Assembly: GCA_041660405.1 (NCBI GenBank)
Contig: JBAZWL010000008.1
Location: 1 to 64,000 of the forward strand
Origin: Taibaiella sp041660405
GTDB taxonomy: Bacteria; Bacteroidota; Bacteroidia; Chitinophagales; Chitinophagaceae
Direction of reading: 5' to 3'
DNA: 64,000 bases
Shown here: piece by piece, positions 44,218-53,017 of the stretch
Layout of the letters: every line of letters starts with the position of its first letter
How positions within the stretch are numbered: position 1 is the first letter of the stretch
Position numbers and translations under genes: made by a program
The notes under the pieces: model-generated
Database searches by the model: none
Told to the model about the DNA's origin: nothing
Seen by the model: the letters and a program-made list of their open reading frames with translations, nothing else

Positions 44218-45357
44218 ATGAAGGTACTTCACGTGGTTAATATATCTTTTGTGCTACCTTATTATATTGGCGCACAATTTGATTATTTTCAAGACAAAGG
44301 TGTTCAGTTTTTTGTAGCCTGCTATCCCGATGATTTTTTTTATCAATACACACAAAACAAACATATTAAGCCCATTCCGGCAAATATTCTCAGAGAAATT
44401 AATATTAAAGAAGATTTCAGGACCATCAGGAAATTAATAACGGAGATCAGGAAAAATGAAATTGATACTGTTATGGCGCATACACCCAAAGGTGCTATGA
44501 TAGGGATTATCGCAGCCTTTTGTACTGGGATTAAAAAGAGGATTTATTTCAGGCATGGCATCATGTACGAAACTTCAAAAGGGTTTAAGCGTATCCTACT
44601 TAAAAACATTGAAAGACTCACCAGTAGATTAGCTACGACGGTAGTATGTGTAAGCCCTTCTGTATTAGAAAAATCTGTTGCCGAAAAAATATCAGCAAGA
44701 TCCAAAAGTTTGTTGCTGAACAAGGGAACCTGCAATGGGATTGATGCGATCAACCTGTTTAATAAAGACCTGATAACGCAAGATCAAATAGAAACATTAA
44801 GAAAACAATATAATATTCTGCCAACAGACAAAGTAATTGGGTACGTAGGCAGATTGGTTAAGGACAAAGGAATACAGGAATTACTAACAGCATGGAAACA
44901 AGTAATAACAACCAATCCCGATGCTAAGCTTTTATTGGTGGGCCCTTATGAACAAAGAGACTCTATAGGTCAATCTTTCAAAGATTATGTAGAACAGGAA
45001 CCATCCATAATTCATACCGGGCTTATCGAAAACGTTATTCCGTTCTACACACTAATGGATGTTTTTATACTGCCCTCTTACCGCGAAGGCTTTCCTACAG
45101 TGGTTTTGGAGGCTTCAGCAATGGAGTTACCTATTATTACTACCCGGTCAACAGGCTGTATAGATTCTATTATAGAAAACGAAACCGGTGTGTTCACAGA
45201 AATTAATGCTGATAGCATTGCTGCAAAAATTAATCAGTATTTCACCGACAAAAATAGCGCCATAGCGCAGGGTAAAAATGGGCGCAGATTTGTGGTAGAA
45301 AATTTTGACCAAAAGGTACTCTGGCAGGAGATTGAAGAAAAAATACTTAAAGCCTGA
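44218..45357 (+). CDS. Family 4 glycosyltransferase
   Basis: A 379-residue GT-B glycosyltransferase. IGYVGRLVKDKGIQELLTAW begins the donor domain, and YREGFPTVVLEASAMELPII holds the E-x7-E motif. The N-terminal part (MAHTPKGAMIGIIAAF, RIYFRHGIMYET) resembles WcaA/PglA-like transferases of the same operon position. ATG 44218 is preceded by AAAAGGA, so I chose it over ATG 44188 and 44203. Confidence 0.9.
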   Translation: MKVLHVVNISFVLPYYIGAQFDYFQDKGVQFFVACYPDDFFYQYTQNKHIKPIPANILREINIKEDFRTIRKLITEIRKNEIDTVMAHTPKGAMIGIIAAFCTGIKKRIYFRHGIMYETSKGFKRILLKNIERLTSRLATTVVCVSPSVLEKSVAEKISARSKSLLLNKGTCNGIDAINLFNKDLITQDQIETLRKQYNILPTDKVIGYVGRLVKDKGIQELLTAWKQVITTNPDAKLLLVGPYEQRDSIGQSFKDYVEQEPSIIHTGLIENVIPFYTLMDVFILPSYREGFPTVVLEASAMELPIITTRSTGCIDSIIENETGVFTEINADSIAAKINQYFTDKNSAIAQGKNGRRFVVENFDQKVLWQEIEEKILKA

Positions 45358-45373
45358 CCTTTAATTGAACAAC

Positions 45374-46276
45374 ATGAATATTATTATAACCGGGGCCTCG
45401 GGGTTTGTAGGAAAAAATTTATCACCCTATCTTGAAGATGCAACTTTTAAGGTGCATCCACTTAGCCTTAGGAGCCAATGGGAGCAGGATCTTCCTGCCG
45501 GTTATGATGCGATAATACATTTGGCCGGTAAAGCGCATGACACTAAAAATACAAGTGATGCAGCTGAATATTTTCAGATAAATACGGAACTGACTAAAGA
45601 ATTGTTTGATCTTTTTCTTCAAAGCGGAGCCAGGGATTTTATTTACTTCAGCAGTGTGAAAGCCGCCGCAGATAACGTTTATGGTATATTGGACGAACAG
45701 GCACTACCCAACCCTCAAACACCTTATGGGCAATCCAAAAAGGAAGCTGAGCAATATATTCTTAGTAAGCCTCTACCAGAGGATAAGCGGGTTTTCATCA
45801 TGCGGCCTTGTATGATTCACGGTCCGGGAAATAAAGGCAACCTTAACCTGTTATATCAGTTTGTGGGTAAAGGCATTCCTTACCCTTTAGCTGCATTTGA
45901 AAATAAAAGGTCTTTTCTCAGTGTCGACAATCTTTGTTTTGCTGTAAAAGAAATTTTGCAGCACCAGCATATTAAAGGTGGAATATATAACCTGGCTGAT
46001 GATGAAGCATTGTCCACTAATGATGTAGTAACTATTATAGCCAAAACATTACACAAGAAATCCAGGTTACTATCTATTCCTCAAGGATTGCTCAAAGGAA
46101 TGGCGAAAGTTGGAGATGCTATTAAGTTGCCATTGAATAGCGAGCGTTTGAAAAAACTTACCGAAAATTATGTGGTTTCCAATACTAAAATAAAACAAGC
46201 GCTGGGTATTACAACATTCCCGGTAACGGCTCATGAAGGGCTCTCCAAAACAATTCAAAGTTTCCTTTCTGAATAA
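45374..46276 (+). CDS. NAD-dependent epimerase/dehydratase (WbpV-like)
   Basis: A 300-residue extended SDR. IIITGASGFVGKNLSPYLED is the NAD motif, IYFSSVKAAADN the Ser region, and TPYGQSKKEAEQYI the Tyr-Lys pair. Its position just before a WbpL/WecA-type initiating transferase matches the wbpV-wbpL pair of O-antigen clusters, where the reductase makes UDP-QuiNAc or UDP-FucNAc. Substrate assignment is by context. A TTG at 45365 is an unlikely earlier start. Confidence 0.86.
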   Translation: MNIIITGASGFVGKNLSPYLEDATFKVHPLSLRSQWEQDLPAGYDAIIHLAGKAHDTKNTSDAAEYFQINTELTKELFDLFLQSGARDFIYFSSVKAAADNVYGILDEQALPNPQTPYGQSKKEAEQYILSKPLPEDKRVFIMRPCMIHGPGNKGNLNLLYQFVGKGIPYPLAAFENKRSFLSVDNLCFAVKEILQHQHIKGGIYNLADDEALSTNDVVTIIAKTLHKKSRLLSIPQGLLKGMAKVGDAIKLPLNSERLKKLTENYVVSNTKIKQALGITTFPVTAHEGLSKTIQSFLSE

Positions 46277-46279
46277 TAT

Positions 46280-46287
46280 TATTTTCG
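46280..46287 (+). promoter_or_regulatory. Minus-7-like box directly before the initiating transferase gene
   Basis: TATTTTCG, one mismatch to TAnnTTTG, ends 4 nt before ATG 46292, with the same CAGC spacer as folD and truB. It suggests a separate leaderless promoter inside the operon. Confidence 0.45.
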
Positions 46288-46291
46288 CAGC

Positions 46292-47245
46292 ATGATTTAT
46301 GGTATCATAGCAATCTTACTTTTTGCCGTTATGCTGGTTTATTTCCAAATTGCGGATAAGTTCAACATTATTGATAAGCCCAACCAACGTAGCTCCCATA
46401 CCCAAATAACGATACGGGGTGGTGGCGTAATATTTCCCATAGCGGCAATATTATCAGGCTTATTTTTTAATGCTGACCTTCATATTTGGATATTGATTGC
46501 AGCTATACTTGCTATCAGTATTGTCAGTTTTCTGGATGATATAAGCAGCCTTCCAAACAAGGTAAGAATAGCTGTGCATCTTCTATCGGTAACTGCTTTG
46601 CTTTACGCTACCCAAGCCTTTGCTGTATTACCTTGGTGGAGTATTGTTATAACCTACATTTTAATTATCGGCGCCATCAATGCTTATAACTTTATGGATG
46701 GTATTAATGGCATTACCGGAGTGTATAGCTTGGTTATATTATTGTCTTGTTTATATTTTAATATAAAGATTACAGAGGTGATCAATTGCTCCTATATTAT
46801 TATTGCAGTTATTGCCTGTCTGGTGTTTTTGTTTTTTAATTTCAGAAAAAAAGCCAAATGTTTTGCCGGTGACGTAGGCAGTGTAAGTATTGGTCTGTGG
46901 ATTATTTCCATCCTGCTATTCATCATCATCTCAACAGGTGAGTTGAAATACATTTTCTTTCTTGCCGTTTATGGCGTGGATGCAGTATTGACTATCATGC
47001 ACCGGTTAATTTTAAAGCAAAACATTTTTGAAGCGCACCGGTTACACTTTTACCAGATCATGGCTAATGAACGAAAAATGCCGCACTTGCTGGTTTCCAG
47101 CATATACGGTATTCTACAACTGCTGGTCAATTGTTTTATCCTGCTCACCACATATAACGTCATTATTACAGGGCTTTTCGTTTGTATTCCGCTTGTGTTT
47201 ATCTACATTATTGCAAAGCCAAAAATGATGTCTGCAACATCCTGA
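46292..47245 (+). CDS. MraY/WecA-family undecaprenyl-phosphate glycosyl-1-phosphate transferase (WbpL-like)
   Basis: A 317-residue integral membrane protein with about ten helices. FLDDISSLPNKVR carries the catalytic Asp-Asp pair, NAYNFMDGINGITG the metal-binding motif, FAGDVGSVSIG a second catalytic motif, and HRLHFYQ a C-terminal His motif. It transfers a sugar-1-phosphate to undecaprenyl phosphate and so starts the repeat unit. It follows the WbpV-like gene by 15 nt. Confidence 0.92.
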   Translation: MIYGIIAILLFAVMLVYFQIADKFNIIDKPNQRSSHTQITIRGGGVIFPIAAILSGLFFNADLHIWILIAAILAISIVSFLDDISSLPNKVRIAVHLLSVTALLYATQAFAVLPWWSIVITYILIIGAINAYNFMDGINGITGVYSLVILLSCLYFNIKITEVINCSYIIIAVIACLVFLFFNFRKKAKCFAGDVGSVSIGLWIISILLFIIISTGELKYIFFLAVYGVDAVLTIMHRLILKQNIFEAHRLHFYQIMANERKMPHLLVSSIYGILQLLVNCFILLTTYNVIITGLFVCIPLVFIYIIAKPKMMSATS

Positions 47246-47258
47246 TTATTATTGTAAA

Positions 47259-47774
47259 ATGGAATACCTGATATACGGCGCCGGGGGGCATGCCAGAGTA
47301 TTGGCAGATCTTATTTCGACCATCAACGGAAAGATAGTAGCCTTCATAGATGACCATTCACCCTTAGCACAGTTAAATAATTTTCCGGTAAAAAGATATG
47401 ATGCTTCACACTCTGAAGCACAGATAGTAATTGGTGTAGGCAATAATAAAATCAGGGAAAAAATTGCAGGATCTCTGTTTCATAAAGCTGCTGTAATCAT
47501 ACACCCATCAGCTATAGTTGCTTCAGATGTGGAGATAGGTGAAGGCACTGTAATACTGGCTCATGTTGTAATACAAACCGGAGCACGAATCGGGAAGCAT
47601 GTCATTATCAATGCCAATGCATGCATTGACCACGATGCTGTAATAAAAGATTTTGCACATGTCTGCCCTAACGTATATATCGGTGGCGCGGCCATTATAG
47701 GCGCTGGCACTACTATTACAGCCGGAAAAACTATACCACGAATGACGAAAATTGATTCCAATAAAGAGGTCTGA
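47259..47774 (+). CDS. PglD/NeuD-like sugar O- or N-acetyltransferase
   Basis: A 171-residue protein with an N-terminal Rossmann-like domain (MEYLIYGAGGHARVLADLI) and a left-handed beta-helix of hexapeptide repeats (VIIHPSAIVASDVEIGEGTV onward) with the catalytic His in NANACIDHDAVI. It is somewhat shorter than typical PglD (about 195-210). It may acetylate an amino sugar. It is the last gene of the cluster before lpxB. TATTATTG lies 4 nt before the ATG. Confidence 0.88.
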   Translation: MEYLIYGAGGHARVLADLISTINGKIVAFIDDHSPLAQLNNFPVKRYDASHSEAQIVIGVGNNKIREKIAGSLFHKAAVIIHPSAIVASDVEIGEGTVILAHVVIQTGARIGKHVIINANACIDHDAVIKDFAHVCPNVYIGGAAIIGAGTTITAGKTIPRMTKIDSNKEV

Positions 47775-47834
47775 TCCTTTTTTTGTACCAAACTTTTATT
47801 CGTTACATTCGTTTAAGTCCTCAATACACATCCT

Positions 47835-48950
47835 ATGCGTTACTACATTATTGCCGGTGAAGCCAGTGGAGACCTGCACGGCAGCAACCTTGTCAAGGCC
47901 TTGCATATTCACGATGCTCATGCTGTGATCCGTTGTTGGGGTGGCGATAAAATGCAGGCTGCGGGTGCAGAAGTTGTTAAGCATTACCGTGACCTTGCTT
48001 TTATGGGTTTTGTAGAAGTGATCAAACACCTTGGCACGATTATTAATAATATTAAATTTTGTAAAAAAGATATCCTGGATTATAAGCCAGATATTTTGGT
48101 GCTTATAGATTATCCGGGCTTTAATCTTCGCATTGCCGACTGGGCAAAAAAACAAGGTATAAAAGTCTGCTATTATATCTCGCCGCAAATATGGGCATGG
48201 AAAGAAGGCCGGATAGAACAGATCAAAAGATCGGTAGATAAAATGTTGGTGATCCTTCCTTTTGAAAAAGAGTTTTATCAGAAACATCAATACCCGGTTA
48301 TTTATGTCGGGCACCCGCTTACTGAAGTTGTGGATGAAGCATTAAAGAAGACATTCACGCCCATCAGCTCAAAAAAAATTATTGCACTTTTGCCCGGCAG
48401 TCGTAGTCAGGAAATTAAGATGAAATTGCCACATATGCTGGCCATGGTAGACCGTTTTCCCGATTATCAATTTGCTATTGCACAGGCGCCGGGACAGGAA
48501 GAGCATTTATACAAAGAGCTTATTAATGATAGAGATGTAATGTTGGTCAAAGGTGGGACATACAACCTGTTGCAACAAGCATCAGCAGCATTAGTTACTA
48601 GCGGTACAGCAACATTAGAAACAGCCTTATTTGGTGTGCCGGAAGTAGTATGTTACAAAGGAAACCCGGTATCTTATTGGCTGGCAAAAAAACTGGTAAA
48701 AGTAAAATATATTTCACTGGTAAATCTGATATTGGATAAACAGGCGGTAATCGAATTGATACAAAACGACCTTAACGAAAAACGTTTGTTTGAAGAGCTA
48801 AACGATCTTCTGTTTAACGTAGAAAGAAAAGAAGCATTACAAAGTGACTATACCAGGCTATGGGAATTGCTGGGCGGCGAAAAGGCTTCTGAGAAAGCAG
48901 TTTTAGAAATTCTAAGCATGAAACAAGAAGGTAGTTTTATTCAAAAATAA
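47835..48950 (+). CDS. lpxB: Lipid-A-disaccharide synthase
   Basis: A 371-residue GT19 enzyme. YYIIAGEASGDLHGSNLVKA opens the protein, and FMGFVEVIKHLGTIINN, VLIDYPGFNLRIADWAKK, ISPQIWAWKEGRIEQIK, YVGHPLTE, LLPGSRSQEIKM and TSGTATLETALFGVPEVVCY follow. It joins UDP-diacylglucosamine and lipid X in lipid A synthesis at the inner membrane, showing a Gram-negative outer membrane. A terminator follows. Confidence 0.97.
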   Translation: MRYYIIAGEASGDLHGSNLVKALHIHDAHAVIRCWGGDKMQAAGAEVVKHYRDLAFMGFVEVIKHLGTIINNIKFCKKDILDYKPDILVLIDYPGFNLRIADWAKKQGIKVCYYISPQIWAWKEGRIEQIKRSVDKMLVILPFEKEFYQKHQYPVIYVGHPLTEVVDEALKKTFTPISSKKIIALLPGSRSQEIKMKLPHMLAMVDRFPDYQFAIAQAPGQEEHLYKELINDRDVMLVKGGTYNLLQQASAALVTSGTATLETALFGVPEVVCYKGNPVSYWLAKKLVKVKYISLVNLILDKQAVIELIQNDLNEKRLFEELNDLLFNVERKEALQSDYTRLWELLGGEKASEKAVLEILSMKQEGSFIQK

Positions 48951-48972
48951 ATAACAGTACTTATCACAAGAA

Positions 48973-49000
48973 CCCCCGGCTTTTCAGGCCGGGGATTTTA
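48973..49000 (+). terminator. Terminator after lpxB
   Basis: GC-rich hairpin with arms CCCCGGC / GCCGGGG (48974-48994), followed by ATTTTATAT. Confidence 0.8.
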
Positions 49001-49024
49001 TATATCTAAAGATTTGGCCGCAAA

Positions 49025-50962
49025 TTAATAAGCAGTCAGTTCATTTTCTTTTTTGCTCATAATTACTCTTGCTGTAGCAGCAATAGAGGCAGCATCAAAG
49101 CCGCACTCCTGGTACTGTTCATCAGGTTTAGCCTGCTCTATCACTCTATCCGGAACACCTAATAGAGTAACTTGTGGCTTGTAGTTATGCTCGTTGAAAA
49201 ATTCAAGTACCGCACTACCAAAACCTCCTTGAATACAACCATCTTCTACAGTAATGATCCTGGAAAATTTCCGGCCGATTTCATGGAGCATTTCTTCATC
49301 CAGCGGCTTTACAAAGCGCATGTTATAATGTGCTGCCTGAATACCTTCTTCAGCAAGTTCTTTACAGGCTTTTATTGCAAAATTTCCCGGGTGGCCAATG
49401 GTAAGAATAGCAAGATCACTTCCGTCTTTTACTTTTTGTCCTTTGCCAATCTCCATTTTCTCAAACGGCGTTTCCCAAATAGGCATCACACCCTGTCCAC
49501 GTGGATAGCGGATCACGAAAGGATTTTTAGTCTCTTCAAGTTGTGCTGTATACATCAGGTTGCGTAACTCCTGCTCGTTCATAGGAGCACTTACTATCAT
49601 GTTCGGAATGCAACGCATGTAGGCTATATCGTAAGCACCTTGGTGCGTGCCGCCATCATCACCTACCATACCGGCTCTGTCCAGGCAAAAGACAACAGGT
49701 AAATTTTGAATAGCTACATCATGAATCACCATATCGTAAGCCCTTTGCATAAAGGAGCTGTAGATGTTACAAAATACCCGCATACCTTGTGTAGCAAGAC
49801 CTGCACTAAGTGTTACTGCATGTTGTTCTGCTATACCTACATCCAGTGCACGATCCGGCATTTCTGCCATCATATATTTCAGAGAACAACCGGAAGGCAT
49901 GGCTGGCGTAATGCCCATGATCTTGTCATTGGCCTTTGCCAGTTCTATTATGGAAAAACCAAAAACATCCTGGTACTTAGGTGCCTGCGGTGTATCGTAA
50001 ACGATCTTATTGATCTTACCGGTCATTTTATCAAACAAACCGGGCGCATGCCATAAAGTTTGATCCTCTTCTGCCAGTTTATAACCTTTACCTTTTACTG
50101 TTTTGATATGCAGGATTTTTGGTCCCTGGATATCGCGAAGGTCTCTAAGGGTTTCTACCAGCTTCGTTACATTATGACCATCTATTGCACCAAAATAACG
50201 TAAGCCTAAAGCTTCAAAAAGGTTGCTGGACTTGGATATAGCACCTTTCAGGCTTTCTTTTAATTTGGAAGCCATCTCGCGTTGGAAATCAGGGTAAGGC
50301 AATTTGCCCAGGAATCCCCAGATATCATCGCGGATCTTATTGTAAGTATGAGAAGTTGTAATGTCGGTAAGATATTCTTTAAGTGCACCTACGTTAGGAT
50401 CAATGCTCATATTATTATCGTTGAGGATAATAAGAATATTTGCATTGCTCACCCCTGCATGATTCATCGCTTCAAAAGGCAATCCGGCGGTCATAGCACC
50501 ATCGCCGATTACGGCAATATGCTGACGATCCGTTTCACCTTTAAGTTTGCTGGCAATAGCCATACCCAGCGCTGCCGATATTGATGTGGAAGAGTGACCT
50601 ACACCAAAAGTATCATACTCACTTTCATCTCTTTTTGGAAAACCACTCAAGCCATCACGCTTACGGTTGGTATGAAAAACCTTGCGTCGTCCAGTAAGAA
50701 TTTTATGACCATAAGCCTGGTGGCCTACGTCCCATACCAGTTGATCATAAGGTGTATTCATTACATAATGCAGCGCCACAGTAAGTTCTACCACACCAAG
50801 GCTAGCCCCGAAGTGGCCACCATTAACACTTACGCTGTCAATAATATAGCGGCGTAATTCATTACATACCTGCTGCAACTGCATCTTATCCAATTTTCTC
50901 AAATCGGAAGGAAATTCAATCTGACTTAGCAAAGGTCCCGCAGGGATATCTTCTATGCGCAT
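49025..50962 (-). CDS. dxs: 1-deoxy-D-xylulose-5-phosphate synthase
   Basis: A 645-residue thiamine-diphosphate enzyme, first of the MEP isoprenoid pathway, condensing pyruvate and glyceraldehyde-3-phosphate. The N-terminal HFGASLGVVELTVALHYV, the ThDP motif IGDGAMTAGLPFEAMNHAG...NDNNMSID, and the transketolase core DVGIAEQHAVTLSAGLA and HDVAIQNLPVVFCLDRAGMVGDDG are all present. The C-terminal domain ends normally. It is convergent with lpxB and divergent from the rhodanese-like gene. Confidence 0.97.
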   Translation of the reverse strand: MRIEDIPAGPLLSQIEFPSDLRKLDKMQLQQVCNELRRYIIDSVSVNGGHFGASLGVVELTVALHYVMNTPYDQLVWDVGHQAYGHKILTGRRKVFHTNRKRDGLSGFPKRDESEYDTFGVGHSSTSISAALGMAIASKLKGETDRQHIAVIGDGAMTAGLPFEAMNHAGVSNANILIILNDNNMSIDPNVGALKEYLTDITTSHTYNKIRDDIWGFLGKLPYPDFQREMASKLKESLKGAISKSSNLFEALGLRYFGAIDGHNVTKLVETLRDLRDIQGPKILHIKTVKGKGYKLAEEDQTLWHAPGLFDKMTGKINKIVYDTPQAPKYQDVFGFSIIELAKANDKIMGITPAMPSGCSLKYMMAEMPDRALDVGIAEQHAVTLSAGLATQGMRVFCNIYSSFMQRAYDMVIHDVAIQNLPVVFCLDRAGMVGDDGGTHQGAYDIAYMRCIPNMIVSAPMNEQELRNLMYTAQLEETKNPFVIRYPRGQGVMPIWETPFEKMEIGKGQKVKDGSDLAILTIGHPGNFAIKACKELAEEGIQAAHYNMRFVKPLDEEMLHEIGRKFSRIITVEDGCIQGGFGSAVLEFFNEHNYKPQVTLLGVPDRVIEQAKPDEQYQECGFDAASIAATARVIMSKKENELTAY

Positions 50963-51165
50963 GCAAAATAATTTAGGACAATAGGCAAAAATAAGAATAT
51001 TATCCCTTAACTAATGCTTTTTGAGGGATAAATGTTGCCTCGTAATACGGCATTTTGAAGAAAATATTGTATCGCGGCAGCCAAATAATGTTTAAAATAT
51101 CACCTGCATTGGCATTCTTATGTGAATCAATTTATGATCAACTGCCTTAAGTTACCAAGGCAATG

Positions 51166-51173
51166 TATCTTTG
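51166..51173 (+). promoter_or_regulatory. Minus-7 box of the rhodanese-like gene
   Basis: TATCTTTG, an exact TAnnTTTG match 18 nt before ATG 51192. It overlaps an in-frame TTG at 51171, ruling that codon out as the start. Confidence 0.6.
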
Positions 51174-51191
51174 GGCTTTAATGAAGATAAC

Positions 51192-51638
51192 ATGAAATAT
51201 ACCCGAAGTTTGCTCCTGGCCATGTGTTGGCCTATAATGATATTGGCGCTTACCAGCTTTAAAAAAGGCGAATTGGGCGACTGGAAGGAAAAGCAACTTA
51301 TTACACCGGAAGCCTTGCTGGAACAGATTAATAAGGGAGATACAACCAATCTTCTTTTGCTGAACACGGGCCCGGTAGAAGATATTAAAGGCGCAGTAAC
51401 CATAGGTGCTGTGGAAGATGCCAAAAACCTGGCCAAACTCAAAGAATTCCTTAAAGATGTGCCTAAAGATAAACAAGTGGTAATTTACTGCGGCTGTTGC
51501 CCCTTATCGGTATGCCCTAATCTGAAACCCGCTTACAATGCGCTGAAGGACATGAAGTTCAAAAATTATAAAGTTTTAGGGCTTACACATGATCTCCAGG
51601 AAGACTGGATTGATAAAGGATATCCTATCCAACAATAG
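51192..51638 (+). CDS. Exported rhodanese-like domain protein
   Basis: A 148-residue protein with a signal peptide (MKYTRSLLLAMCWPIMILAL) and a rhodanese-like fold: ITPEALLEQIN, NLLLLNTGPVEDIKGAVTIG, then the active-site loop VVIYCGCCPLSVCPNLKPAY and a closing YKVLGLTHDLQEDWIDKGYP. The loop has four Cys within eleven residues and no CxxxxxR pattern, so it is an unusual thiol site and may be involved in redox or metal binding. It is periplasmic. Confidence 0.82.
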   Translation: MKYTRSLLLAMCWPIMILALTSFKKGELGDWKEKQLITPEALLEQINKGDTTNLLLLNTGPVEDIKGAVTIGAVEDAKNLAKLKEFLKDVPKDKQVVIYCGCCPLSVCPNLKPAYNALKDMKFKNYKVLGLTHDLQEDWIDKGYPIQQ

Positions 51639-51733
51639 TGTGGCTTAGAAATGGCAAACTAAAGCCTGACCCTTATTCTTCCGCTAATGTCAAAATCAGA
51701 ACTAAACACATCAGACATCAAAAAATAAAATCG

Positions 51734-51741
51734 CACTTTTG
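51734..51741 (+). promoter_or_regulatory. Minus-7-like box directly before truB
   Basis: CACTTTTG, one mismatch to TAnnTTTG, ends 4 nt before ATG 51746 with a CAGC spacer. Confidence 0.4.
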
Positions 51742-51745
51742 CAGC

Positions 51746-52432
51746 ATGAATGTAATTCCTACCACAGAAGAATTAAAGGAAGGCGCGGTAATACTGATTG
51801 ATAAACCTTTGCGTTGGACATCTTTTGATGCACTGAATAAACTGCGCTGGCTGGTAAAAATGAAAAAGATAGGCCACTGTGGTACCCTGGATCCGTTGGC
51901 TACAGGGCTATTGATTTGTTGTACCGGTAAAATGACCAAGAAGATTACCGAATATCAAAAACAGGAAAAAGAATATACCGGCATCATACACCTGGGAGCA
52001 GTTACGCCTACTTACGATCTGGAATCGGAGCCTGAACAGCAACAGCCGTTCGAACATCTTACAGAAGATGAGATCATGGCTGCTACAGCAGCATTTACAG
52101 GAGATATTTTACAGACACCACCCATACATTCTGCCATTAAAAAAGATGGGAAGAGAGTGTATGAGCTAGCCCGGCAAGGTATAGAAGTAAAGCTTGAACC
52201 AAGGGCCGTTAATATCAAAACGTTTGAAATTACTAAGATCGCTTTGCCGGAAGTACATTTCAGAGTAGTGTGCAGTACGGGTACCTATATTCGTTCACTT
52301 GCAAATGACTTTGGAGCCGCATTGGGCTGTGGTGGCTATTTACAGGAACTACGCCGCACTAAAATAGGAGATTATAGTGTGGATGATGCGCTTACCGTGG
52401 ACGATTGGGTAAAAGCGTTGAAGCCAGAGTAA
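51746..52432 (+). CDS. truB: tRNA pseudouridine(55) synthase TruB
   Basis: A 228-residue pseudouridine synthase that modifies U55 in the T-loop of tRNA. ILIDKPLRWTSFDALNKLR is the N-terminal motif, GHCGTLDPLATGLL contains the catalytic Asp49, and TGDILQTPPIHSAIKKDGKR and CSTGTYIRSLANDFG complete the core. It lacks the C-terminal PUA domain, as in many Bacteroidota. ATG 51746 is the natural start; the frame extends upstream to 51638 but that part is not family-like. Confidence 0.96.
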   Translation: MNVIPTTEELKEGAVILIDKPLRWTSFDALNKLRWLVKMKKIGHCGTLDPLATGLLICCTGKMTKKITEYQKQEKEYTGIIHLGAVTPTYDLESEPEQQQPFEHLTEDEIMAATAAFTGDILQTPPIHSAIKKDGKRVYELARQGIEVKLEPRAVNIKTFEITKIALPEVHFRVVCSTGTYIRSLANDFGAALGCGGYLQELRRTKIGDYSVDDALTVDDWVKALKPE

Positions 52433-52451
52433 AGCGTTTTTAAAATGTTGA

Positions 52452-52487
52452 AAAGCCGGTACAGTTTAATGCTGTTCCGGCTTTCTC
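52452..52487 (+). terminator. Terminator after truB
   Basis: Arms AAAGCCGG / CCGGCTTT with an inner ACAG/CTGT extension (52452-52484), then TCTCTAT. Confidence 0.7.
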
Positions 52488-52545
52488 TATCGCTCCATTC
52501 ATATTTTCTTAATTAAACTAAGCGACAATATTCGCAATGATTGGT

Positions 52546-52553
52546 TAATTTTG
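52546..52553 (+). promoter_or_regulatory. Minus-7 box directly before the 52557 start codon
   Basis: TAATTTTG, an exact match, ends 3 nt before ATG 52557; another candidate leaderless arrangement. Confidence 0.5.
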
Positions 52554-52556
52554 AGT

Positions 52557-52892
52557 ATGTCATTCAGTACTTTATCCAAATCTATAATTGCGCTCTTTCT
52601 TTTCATTACAATCGCTTCCTGTGGCAAACCGGCACGAGAAGGCGATCAACGTATTATAAAATCGGAATGCCTTTCTGCTATTGATGAACGTTGTTATGCA
52701 CAGATGACCGAATACACCGTTTTGAAAGATACGAAGAGGCTGGAGGCAATGAAGGATGCCCGCAAAGTGTTTACCCTAAAGGCTAACCGCAAAGTGAAAA
52801 TTTTGAAAAGGAAAATTGATATTGCTTTTATAGAATACCAAACAGGTAAAAATACAAAGCAAGTATGGGTTGCAGTAAAGCATTTGCAATAA
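52557..52892 (+). CDS. Hypothetical small lipoprotein
   Basis: A 111-residue protein with a signal peptide and lipobox (LFITIASC, Cys near 22), followed by a basic, mostly helical body (RLEAMKDARKVFTLKANRKV) and a C-terminal strand KQVWVAVKHLQ. No family is recognised. ATG 52557 is preferred over TTG 52551. Confidence 0.65.
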   Translation: MSFSTLSKSIIALFLFITIASCGKPAREGDQRIIKSECLSAIDERCYAQMTEYTVLKDTKRLEAMKDARKVFTLKANRKVKILKRKIDIAFIEYQTGKNTKQVWVAVKHLQ

Positions 52893-53017
52893 TTGTTTCT
52901 CACTAAACTTTTAAGATTAACCTGAAGCTATTACCATTCATAATTTTAACCAATATCATTATTGCAAACCATATGTCAATAGATTTATGATGTAACTTGC
53001 AATCTCATTCTCTAGTT

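Noticed and set aside
20498..47774. Recently acquired island with integrase or tRNA borders
   Set aside because: The cluster has no integrase, tRNA or direct repeats at its ends, and its neighbours are housekeeping genes; transfer cannot be shown from this window.
51171..51191. TTG 51171 as the start of the rhodanese-like gene
   Set aside because: It lies within the TATCTTTG promoter box; ATG 51192 begins a normal signal peptide.
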